The position numbers and the translations under genes are program-made. The notes below the pieces were generated by a model. That model searched no databases. It had not been told where the DNA came from and saw only the letters and a list, made by a program, of their open reading frames with translations. Below, in pieces: positions 23,301 through 32,690 of a stretch of DNA of 64,000 nucleotides. The DNA is taken from positions 6,014,001-6,078,000 of the forward strand of contig CM034549.1 in the NCBI GenBank assembly GCA_020055645.1. The letters run 5' to 3'. Position 1 is the first letter of the stretch; each line of letters starts with the position of its first letter. This DNA comes from Tomocerus qinae (taxonomy: Eukaryota > Arthropoda > Collembola > Entomobryomorpha > Tomoceridae).

Positions 23301-26300
23301 AACTTGTGAAAGTGGAAGTGGTAATTAAGCCTAATAAAATTTAACGTTAAATTTGAAATTCGCATATAGAAAATAGTGTGTAAATATGTTTTCCTGTAGA
23401 ATCAATGATTTAAACCAGTATGTGCCTTTTTCTTTACGAACACTTATGGAAACCAATGTGCAGCCATGTTTTTCTTTACAATCAATTATGAAAACCAATG
23501 TGTAGACATGTTTTTCTTTATAACCAACTATGGAAACCAATGTGCAGACATGCTTTCCTTTAGAATCTATTATGCAAACCAATGTGTAGATGCTTTCCTC
23601 TATAATCAATTATGCAAACTAGTGGGTAGATGCTTTCCTCTAGAATCAATTATGCAAAATAGTGTAGATGTTTTTCTCCAGAATATATTATAAAAACCAG
23701 AAACCAGTGTTTAGATAGTTATATGAATGGTTCAATACGAAAAGGGGGTTTCATTTTAGTAGAAAAAATACCCTAGTAACCATAATTTTGTAAGTGAAGC
23801 CCGTCATGTGAAAATTATTAAAACATTGGACAATCGTGTATAAATTTAACAAAAAACATTCTATAGCGCTCACAAAAATATTTTTGTGAACGCTGTAGGT
23901 AACTAAGGAAACAAATCTAGTTTTTCGTCGAATTTCAAAATATTTGAAATAAGTTTAGGGGTACTCAATGGAAATATTAATATTGTTAATTTGAGCCAAG
24001 TCTAGGAAATAGATTATTTTAGAAATTCCAAAATTGAACTTTTACAAGCTAAGGAACTTGGGCAGAGCTTTCAGAAATTATTAACATTACGGATTGATGG
24101 ATGGTTGCACCTGTATAAGTATAACCGTAAAAGTTGTGTCCAAAGTTGTTCCAAAGATGAGCTGTTTTCCGTCCAACTCTTTTGAGAAAGACGGTAATAG
24201 TTTGTATCTCTAAATTTTGTGCTTAGAAAATAATTGGAAAATATTTTCTTTGGCGACATTCATTAAGGTCTATAATGAAGAACTTGAAGTGAGTTTTATC
24301 AACACACAAGCCCATTATTCACACCTCTTTTGACGATCAAAATAGTTGTCATTCCGGAATTATGTTGTCTAAATTGACTTTGCTATTCTATAAGCTCACT
24401 CTCTCGGACAAGCTAAGAATTAATAATATTTTGTTTACTAATAATTAACCCCTTTGTTGTATTGAACCCATCGTATATGTTTTTCTAAAAACCAGTTATG
24501 CGAGCTAGAGTAGCATTGCAGAAAATAGTTAGGGCTTATAAAGTTAAGCCTTAAGCCCGAAGGAAGTTGTCGCTGATCTAGAGTAGGTCTCAGTCTTAAT
24601 TTTTTACATATTGTTTTGGCATGAAATCTATAATCTGTCATTTGTTTGCTGAGCGGCAAATATGGTTTTCGCAAAAACGAAATACAATCATTTTTTAACA
24701 AAAAATTTTTGAAACAAATATGATGTACAAAGTTATTTTCAAATTTGTTAATAAAACATCTTGACTATCAAATGAAGTAGACATAAATAATGTCAAAATA
24801 GAACGAACTACATTAAATATTGCATTAATTAATTTCGACAAAACTACTTTCATAAAATTTTATTGACTAATGCCGACGAAAGCACTTTAAAAAATTAAAT
24901 TGATTGATGACGACGAAACAACTACGTTATCTTAATGACTGAAATGACATATCATGAAAAATTTTAATCCAACAATCCTGACCATATTTAATGAAAACCG
25001 TGTACATTTGAATATCAGCTAACTACTGCCATCAGGAACAATGACAAAACTACATGAATAATAATATTATATTTAAACCAGAAACCAGCAAGCGTGAATC
25101 AATTTCGAAAGGTGGGCATCCAGCTTAATCACACATATTAAATACTAGTTGAATCCTATCACATAAAGTTGGCTAGAAAAATGTTAAAATATGGAAATTT
25201 CTTACGACTGCGCTATGGCCCGAATTTCATAGACCGTTGATTATTTAGTAGACCAATTTTTGATACATAAGCGTGTTGAAATGTAGAACAAGCTCAGTGC
25301 TGATAGTCTAGTCCTTGCTCATTAATTACAAAATATTACGGACATAAATACAAACTTTTATACAAGAATACTGACAGAATTCCCTACGCATGACCCACTT
25401 TACGTTTATGTATATGACTAGTTGAATCCTAGCACATAAATTGTGCTAGAAAATGTAGAAATCAGTAAATTTCTAGCGACTGCGCATTGGCCCGAATTTC
25501 ATAGACCGTTGATTGGACTCAGTACTGATAGTCTAGTCCTTGCTCATTAATTACAAAATATTACGGTCATATATACAAACCTTTATACAAGAATAATGAA
25601 AGAATTCCTTGTGCATGTCCCACTTTACGTATACGTAGAGTAAAGATGATGATGATTAATTCCGAAATACTGTTAACCCGTGGTTGGCTTATTGTTGTAT
25701 GTTGTATGCATTTGCGGTTGCGCATTGCAAAAACACCGCGACATCAATGCATACACCCATACATACATGCGGCATAAGTACAATCAGCTTTATTTTTTAT
25801 TGTGATTGCATGAATATTTTTTCGAGTAACTTCAACAAAATTGAGTGAAGAATATTTGTTCCGAGGAATTTCAACAAAATTGCATGAAGAATATTTCTAT
25901 CAAATAATTTCGATAAAATTGAGAGAAGAATATTTGTTCCGAGGAATTTCAACAAAATTGCATGGAGAAAATTCTGTGAAGTAAATTCGACAAAACTCAT
26001 GAAGAATATTTCTGTCGAGTAATTTCGACAAAATTGAGTGAAGAATCTTTATTACCAGGAATTTTAACAAAGCTGCATAAAGAATATTTCTGTCGAGTAA
26101 TTTCGACAAAATTGGATAAAGAATTTTATCACCAAGTACTAATTTCGAATTCGAACTGGTGTTGCAGCGACTTCCATATCGCTACATTTATTTAATCACT
26201 GTTGAAGAAACTTTTGTGAATGTTTGACTCAACTGCTATATGTGATTCGATGTTGCTGATGCTGACGTTAGTATTGTTGATGTTTTTTGTTGTAGATTTA

Positions 26301-29300
26301 CTTCTAATAAAAACTGGCAAATAAGCGGTACTATAACATTTTTTCTTAAGACTATACGATTAGTGGCAATAATATGCACAGTCGTGCTAGTTTGGTTGGG
26401 CAGAAAATTTCCATCATTTCTGTTTCAAACTCCATTATCGTATTTTATAACATTACAAGTCGATTTGTAAAAGCTTTAGGTCCATTTCGGTAGTATAGTA
26501 AATAGTTCATGCATGGATGTGTGGGTTGACCATTGAACACATCTAAATACAAATCATTTAATTTCATGTATTTTTGGTATACTCATTCACGCCCTGAGCT
26601 GCCTGAATGACGAAACAGTTTAACCGATTTTTCTAAGGTTTTTTAATTTTCCAGTCGTACCTTGTTATAAACGCTGGCTAAAAAGCAAAAAGAACTGACA
26701 TTCCATTTTCATACTCATACATGCATACATAATAGCAAGCAACAAACCAAACTATCTAAACAAACGATTTAGTAACCTTCTCAGAATGTAGCATTATCAA
26801 TGCCAACTCTTTTATGACTGCTACCTGACACGTCACGACTAACGAGCTTGTTCTATTTCCATGAAATACACTTGCCTAATTGCTTATAGACCAGAAGCAG
26901 ATATGAAAAAAGTTTCCACTCACACAAATACAGTCCTCTGTCTCGTCCAACATGTACAAAACTCCATTCGACGGGCTTAGTCAGTTCCTGCAGTTTGTCG
27001 TAAGTCAACTCTGACTCTCCATCTCTCTCCGCACGGGCAACATCCACTGCAAATACAAAAAATGTTTACATTACATTGCAATAAACCTTGTACGACAACA
27101 AAGCAATAAAAGAAATAAAATGATGGAATGAGGAAATGTGAACTTACTATCAGAATAGGGGCGGAGTAAGCACTTGACGTAGTTGAAGACGTCCAAGTCT
27201 TTGTGCTTCACTTGCAAGGTATTTTTACCGACTCCCCACACATTAGTGCACTTGTAGGTGATATCCTGCCTGTACTTGCGTAAATAGTCTTCGGCGTTCT
27301 TAATTTTCTTGATGATTTCCCCCGTTTCGAACAGCTGCCTTTCCCCTTTAAATTCAATTCAAAATAATTAATTAACATTAGCATTAACGTAATTGAGTCA
27401 GCCATTTAAAAGATGAATACCTATATCAATGTTAGCGTTGTAAATGTAGTCGTAGAAAGCAGTACTGCTCCGCAATGCTTCAATCGGAATCAAATCTACA
27501 ATTTCGGCTTGGGCCTCTGTGGCATATTTGTAATTGAGAGATGATTGGAATTCAGTTTGGTGACAGTTGGCCAAATAGTTGACTATGTCTTTCGTCACAG
27601 GTCCCTGACGAAATCCCTGGCAAACGACGTACCTCCCTGAACTAGCAGGCATTTCAGCTTCCGGTCTCAAAATTGAAATCCGGTCAAAGGTCCTGTACAA
27701 CAAATACACGAGTCCAACTGTGTACGGAGTAAACATGTCGTACAATTTGAGAATCATGTTTCCTCCTGCAATCCAAAAATTAAATTAGTAATTAAATTCC
27801 AACTATTAATCATTAAAACAGAAAAAAATCTAAAATGCTCAAGTCCAATACCTTCGCGAAGAGTTTTCAAAGCAATCAATACTTCAGAAAGTGCAATTTG
27901 CTTTATGTGTAACTCTTTCTTGTCCTCGTCGATTGACTCGTTGTCCAACGACTACACAAAAAAGAAAATTAATGCCGTAAACATATAATGTAATTGCTAC
28001 CAAGGAGTGTCAACCGCTTTATCAGGAGGGTTTGGTTTGGTTTAGCTAGGCACTAAATACCTATAAGGGACAAATCATACCAGTTCATCGGATAAGGGAC
28101 AAAAAACGCTCCCTATAGATATTCACGCCTAACTGAACCCTCCTGACAAAGCAGAAGAGAAGCCAAGTTAAAGCTCCTTGATTGCTACTTACCCCATTGG
28201 CCAAAACGACATGAGCTCCTTTCCCTCCAGTCGACCTGCGAACATATGCAGCGAACTTGTTGACAAACTCCGGACGGCTGATGTTGCCATTGCCCCGAAT
28301 CCCATCGAATCCTTGACCGTAGAAATACAACAATTAGAACAAATAGTAAGTAATAATAAGAAAATGGCTGCATTACCTTTCCATTGTTCAAAGGACTCTC
28401 TCGGGAAGTGGCCACTTTCAGGTAACTCATAGTTTTGGCCTTCTTGCGTGGAGCCGAATCCAAAGACTTTGGCTTCCCATTTCCTCTTTGAGAGAATATA
28501 CTCGACCCAACCACCAGGGCCGCCTTGGACATCGACAACGTAAAGAAGTTCCTCAGGTCCAACGAGACTCTCGCCACTTGGATGAGCTTTTGGGTAAGAA
28601 AACGAGTTCTTGTACAAAGCGTCAATGTTGGCCAAGATGATGGCCGAAGGGAAGTGGTAAATGTCCATCACTTTTAACTTTGACTGCAATTCGGTAAATT
28701 CCGCCTGGCCACAGCGCTTAACTTCGTACTGAAATTGTAAATTCAGTTTTATACGCCAAACGAATATAAATCATTATAGTAATTAATAATAATTAATACC
28801 TTGAGGCCCATGAGTCTTTCCAAGACATTTCTGGAGCAGAATGTCGTATCAACGTAAATCTTATGTTGGTACACATCTATGTTCCGACCCAAAAGCAAAG
28901 TATCATAAGTAATCGCATAATCATTGCGATTTGGAGGAATGTGAAGCAAATTTTTTCTCTGTTGGTCCAAAAGTCGCTGAAAATAGTTGTAAATAATGAT
29001 ATCATATCAGACTTTCAAACATATAACTTGTATTTTCTTAGGTCTATTTACACATACGTGATTTTGCTTCGGTCCGGTGTCGCCGGTGATTTTAGAGACA
29101 AGAGAAATCTCGTCAATGTCCACATTCATTCGTTTTCCGATGCCTCCGTCCTCGTCCTCACTAGCTCTTTTACCACGACCCATTCCTGTCCATTCCCCTG
29201 AAGGAGGAGGAGGAGGTAATCGTCGATGTCTGATGGAACTGGCTTGCTACAGAAGAAAGAACATTAAATTTAATTACTGCTCTACGTCATTAAAATTACA

Positions 29301-29509
29301 CGTGGCAGGCGCTGATCATTGATGCATACAATTCTTTCTTTTCTCCGCAACAAACAATTACAAACAATTTTCAGACTTACAGAAGAAGCCACACTAGGAG
29401 CCCCAGACTGTATCCGACCACCCAAATTAGCAAAGTCCTTCCAATCCTCCGTTTCCGACTCCATCACGACGTCAGGAGTTGGCGGAGGTTCAATGATTAA
29501 GTCTTCATC
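17396..29509 (-). CDS. CMTR1-like cap 2'-O-methyltransferase homolog, probably catalytically dead; 13 exons seen, 5' end not found
   Basis: Exons, 5' to 3': 29509-29381, 29246-29058, 28976-28800, 28728-28377, 28311-28193, 27951-27852, 27765-27421, 27345-27148, 27046-26924, 21743-21530, 17990-17874, 17785-17627, 17543-17396. All junctions are GT-AG and all phases close, giving 789 residues from the first exon seen; the first Met there starts MESETEDW, and an upstream exon may exist. CMTR1 normally adds the cap-1 2'-O-methyl group in the nucleus. The FtsJ/RFM fold is clear: SAM loop DVQGGPGGWVEY, GLVYLLYRTF, GRYVVCQG, then the guanylyltransferase-like C-terminal half. Relative to human CMTR1, the first catalytic Lys is Ile (codon 28636-28638), the Asp is Asn (28196-28198) and the Glu is Gly (27635-27637); only the second Lys remains (27746-27748). 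No G-patch or WW domain is seen. Confidence 0.88.
19018..19690. mobile_element. TIR (MITE-like) element in a CMTR1-like intron
   Basis: The ends are long inverted repeats: CAGTACCGTATTTAGAAGTC... (19018-19050) and its complement (19656-19690). CAG-starting termini fit hAT-type MITEs, but flanking 8-mers (TGTAAGTC and AGAAAGAC) match only partly. A related solo terminus occurs at 18300-18327. Inside are a perfect 19-bp hairpin (19064-19107) and a C-run/G-run palindrome near 19470-19502. Confidence 0.65.
19064..19107. repeat. Perfect 19-bp stem, 6-nt loop
   Basis: AGGACAATATATATTAGGC (19064-19082) pairs exactly with GCCTAATATATATTGTCCT (19089-19107) around the loop TGAAGC. It lies within the TIR element in the second large intron of the CMTR1-like gene, so it would be transcribed in the pre-mRNA. 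Confidence 0.7.
20130..20520. repeat. Tandem array, 22-bp unit with longer diverged units at its left
   Basis: From about 20320 to 20510 a 22-bp unit (ATTAATTTCGTCCATTGACAAA and variants with GAAAAA) repeats about eight times. To the left (20130-20320) related longer units alternate TTAATTTGTCCGGGACAAAAGTG and TTTCGTCCGGGACTAAAGTGGAC. Intronic, non-coding. Confidence 0.75.
22255..22505. repeat. 75-bp tandem repeat (about three copies)
   Basis: The landmark ATCAAAGTT(T/C)GCAACGGAAGC recurs at 22291, 22366 and 22441, giving an exact 75-bp period. Because 75 is a multiple of three, the minus strand shows an open frame of 25-residue repeats, but it has no start context or splice support and sits in an intron. 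More diverged units containing 'gtaacagaagctata' extend left to about 21950. Confidence 0.75.
22900..23095. repeat. Short tandem array with a ~45-bp unit
   Basis: About four units share TTTTGATGGCAGTTATGCTGATATATAA with variable spacers (22915-23090). Intronic; diverged; non-coding. Confidence 0.6.
23430..23705. repeat. ~40-bp tandem minisatellite
   Basis: Six to seven units built on ATG(T/C)TTT(T/C)CTTTAGAATCAATTATGCAAACCA(A/G)TGTGTAG, with the period drifting from 42 to 38 bp. It lies inside the 5.2-kb intron of the CMTR1-like gene. Confidence 0.65.
25140..25640. repeat. Tandem duplication of a ~270-bp dispersed repeat
   Basis: The block starting AGTTGAATCCTA(T/G)CACATAAA... and running through ATAGACCGTTGATT, GATAGTCTAGTCCTTGCTC and ACAAAATATTACGG occurs twice in direct order (about 25147-25395 and 25418-25640). 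A diverged third copy lies at 15350-15500. Confidence 0.65.
25805..26125. repeat. 39-bp satellite-like array with two alternating unit types
   Basis: Units of 39 bp (GAATATTT...AATTTC.ACAAAATTG...) alternate between a TTCCGAGGAATTTCAACAAA type ending TGCATG and a GTCGAGTAATTTCGACAAA type ending TGAGTG. The result is a 78-bp higher-order unit. About eight monomers; intronic. Confidence 0.65.
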
Positions 29510-29771
29510 CTACAAACAAAAAATAAGTATAAAATCATAAAATAGCCGCAAAATCGAGATTTTTGGTGACAGTCAATAGTGACAGAATTAGTCATTAGCA
29601 GAAAACTTGCCATATTATATTTTCTTATTAGTGTTAGCTGATTTTCAGTTGTTCTGTGACTAAATCAAGGCCAAGTAACCAGTTTCCAGTAAGTTAACTT
29701 AAATCTCTTCAATTTTCATTCGTTGTTCGTATTTACAGGTGGCACGGAAAACCGAAAGTCATAAAATGAAA

Positions 29772-30228
29772 TTATTTTCTTCGTGAAACTAAGTTTGCCT
29801 CCTCAATCTTGCATGACCAGAAGAGTTTTTTAGTGTTTGTGTTCATGAACTGCAAATTCAAAATTGCAACTCCAGCCAGCAGACAGACTTCAACTAAACT
29901 AAACTCGCAGCAGACTCGGCACAAACCAACCAAAGTTTTATTTTCTTGAGGTACATAGCATTTCCTTGCTTGCAAGAGTAGTCAATATTCAGTATAGCCC
30001 AATGATCAAAGAAAATTAGAACTAGAAGTATACGAATAGGAGAATGCAAGAAATAACATACATTGCAGGCAGGAATATTATAAGCAAAGTTCTGCTTTTC
30101 TGTAGCATAAGCGGTGGAAATGAATTTCGCACGGGCACAGTCCAGTGTTTAGTCTCCACTCCGTTGGCGTCTATTCGGTTCAGCAAATAGCCCACAACTA
30201 TAAACAATGCAAAGAATTTTAGGTGCAA
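29772..30228 (-). CDS. Putative small secreted Cys-containing protein (two exons)
   Basis: Exon 1 (30228-30062) begins with a convincing signal peptide, MHLKFFALFIVVGYLLNRIDANG. It ends at AAT|GTATGT and joins, after a 97-nt GT-AG intron, to exon 2 (29964-29772) in matching phase. The 119-residue product has six cysteines after the junction, including LCRVCC and EVC, and ends NLVSRRK. I recognise no family. The acceptor is purine-rich and weak, and exon 2 may be fortuitous. The gene sits ~260 bp upstream of the first CMTR1-like exon seen, on the same strand. Confidence 0.3.
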
Positions 30229-30280
30229 GCGTGTGCGTAGTACAAGTCCGCCGACAACTGCCGAAGCGTATGTGAAGCCC

Positions 30281-32240
30281 TAAGGTTGCCTCAGCTAACA
30301 CGCGTTTCCATTAGGGCTCATTTCATAAGGTAGCCAAATTAGGTTTTCAGTCCTCGATTTTTAACCTATGTACCGAGGGCGGCTTCATTTTTTGAAATTG
30401 TCAATATTGAAAGCAGGAAAATTTACCTTGAGGTCTGAATTGAAGTTTGGAGTCAGTTTTTAAAATAGTTAACGATAAAAATTTCTAAAAGAATCTTAAG
30501 AGCCCGGTACATCAAATTTGGAAATCTCTGATGACTATCAAAATACATGTAAACATTGCTTTACAACTCTTGGAATTCTGTCTAAAGTTCTTAACCGATT
30601 TTCTTGTATGGCACATTTTTGGAATCCTGAATATATTGTCATTGTCGACCACCCCATCGTATAAAATATACGATATGTTTACTCATTAATATATCTTATT
30701 GCGATTATAATTTTGTAAACGACAAAATCTGTTAGAAAATTCTAATTCGTGATAACGAAAGACATAACAATAACATAATTTTTACATGTATTTTCATAGT
30801 CATCAGAGATTTCTATATCTGAGGGACTGGGCTTTTAAGCCCGCCACGTAAAACTCCCCATTATGAGAAATTTTCCTATTCTACATGAAATGAGAAGAGA
30901 AAATAAACCGTTGCAAAACGGGTTATAACAGCAGAGGAGTTTCGCGTTCCAAAGTATCACCAATTGAAATTTATTGGAGTAGTTTAGGTATAACCGTTCC
31001 AAAGTTATCGCCAATTGAAATTTTCAACCCTTTCCCCCAATCAGGGGATGTGACCGATCCTGCTCATATACAAACTCAGACCTACATTTTACCTCAATAT
31101 TGTGCTCTGAAAATTTGAGCAGTTTAGGTATAACCGTTCCAAAGTTATCGCCAATTGAAATTTTCAACCCTTTCCCCCAGTCAGGGGATGTGACCGATCC
31201 TGCTCATATACGAACTCAGACCTACATTTTACCTCAATATTGTGCTCTGAAAATTTGAGCAGTTTAGGTATAACCGTTCCAAAGTTATCGCCAGTTGAAA
31301 TTTTCAACCCTTTCCCCCAGTCAGGGGATGTGACCGATCCTGCTCATATACGAACTCAGACCTACATTTTACCTCAATATTGTGCTCTGAAAATTTGAGT
31401 ATTGTAGGTGTAACCGTTCTAAAGTTATCACGTATAGGGACGGACGGACAGACAGACAGACAGAAAGGGTAAACGCATACATCGGAGTAAACTCCTCTGA
31501 ATAAGGTAAAATCTATGACGAAGTAATAAAATAGATAGCTCTACTAAAAATCACAAAACAACGCACAAAGCGGGAAATGTTTTGGTATTTTGAGAAAAAA
31601 ATTTTTTCTTGGTTTTCGGGAGACGACATTTCCCTATATACCCCCCTCAATGCAGCTTGTTCTACTCCACTACTTGCTACCTTGCTAGTGGACCAAGTTG
31701 CATAATAATTCACAGCTAACTTCACGTGGTATAACAGAAAATTAGTAGCAGAGGCAGCCTTAAGGCTTGATCAGTTGTGACTTGACTATTTGCATAGTAT
31801 AGTGGATGGAATGGAGTACAAAATTTACCTTAGAGCCTAGAGCATTTTTTTAGCGCTGCATATTTATTATATCACGGCGTTGTAATTAATATTTTCAATA
31901 ATGTACAAAGCAATTTACCCGAGGTCCACTACACGTAATGTGCCTTTGTCGGGTAACTTTGGAAGGCATCCGAATGCAACGTAGAATGCCAAAGTTGGTC
32001 TTACAAAAAGAAGAAAGAATTTGGCGGGGCAAGTAGAGCTTGTTTTGTGTAAACGTGTGAATTCCTACTCCAGACCCCCAAGCTTTAAAAATCGTATATT
32101 TTTTAATGTTGATGTTTCAAAATTCGGAGCCTTTCATGCACACGGTATTTAGGGCAGGGACCGAGGGTTGAAAACCTCATTTGGACTTCTTTTGAAATGA
32201 GCCCAAAAAGTGGAAACGCGTTTCAGCTAAGCAAGCCTTA
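30281..32240. mobile_element. TIR element with ~76-bp inverted ends and an internal tandem array
   Basis: The left end (30281-30356) and the complement of the right end (32162-32240) align over their full length. Both start TAAGG, share ACGCGTTTCC, GGGCTCATTTCA, CCAAAT.AGGTTTTCA and end CCTCG, at roughly 80% identity. The interior has no transposase ORF but holds a 140-bp tandem array and a (GACA)n run. It is a large non-autonomous element between the CMTR1-like and Prrx-like genes. Confidence 0.7.
30981..31440. repeat. Three tandem copies of a 140-bp unit
   Basis: The landmark AGTTTAGGTATAACCGTTCC starts at 30981, 31121 and 31261, an exact 140-bp period with copies nearly identical. A fourth diverged unit start (GTATTGTAGGTGTAACCGTTC) follows at about 31399 and runs into (GACA)n at 31441-31464. 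High similarity between copies implies recent amplification. Confidence 0.85.
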
Positions 32241-32500
32241 AACTGTAAACCCGAAGATTTTTTCTCGTTCTCAATTTTCACTAACTGAAATAAAATTATT
32301 TATTTGCCGTAGAGGTAGTTTTTTGTCGCTTGTTGGAAAATCCATTATAAATATTGCATAATTTTCAATTAGAGATTTTATGAGATTTTAGTCGGACATT
32401 TTTTGACAATACTAAGACTACATGTTAGAAATAGACTATTATAGTGCTAAAATGAAATTAAGGCTGAGTTTATGAGATGAGGCAATTAAATTATAAATGC

Positions 32501-32506
32501 TTTATT
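32501..32506 (-). terminator. Polyadenylation signal AATAAA of the Prrx-like gene
   Basis: AATAAA on the minus strand, 185 nt past the stop codon of the homeobox gene; plausible but not unique proof of the 3' end. Confidence 0.4.
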
Positions 32507-32690
32507 TTGTAAAGTATAATTTGTATATTATGTTAATATGTTACAAGTGATTATGATTTTTACGATTGGCACAAAGTTCTGGTGGACGGGAACACGACGG
32601 ATGATTTGGCCACTTGTGGGATGATGAGCAGGATGATAAACGTTGACGTTGATTGTCACGAATATAATATAGAAAAACTCATGGATGGAT

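Noticed and set aside
25797-26109. Minus-strand frames of 13-residue repeats as genes
   Set aside because: They arise from the 39-bp array (divisible by three) and appear in two overlapping frames at once.
28185-28625. 146-codon minus-strand frame in another register over the methyltransferase exons
   Set aside because: Runs through an intron and out of phase with the conserved SAM-binding exon.
29702-29752. MTFGFPCHL as the first coding exon of the CMTR1-like gene
   Set aside because: The donor leaves two bases over, while the next exon (29509) begins in phase 0 in the conserved frame.
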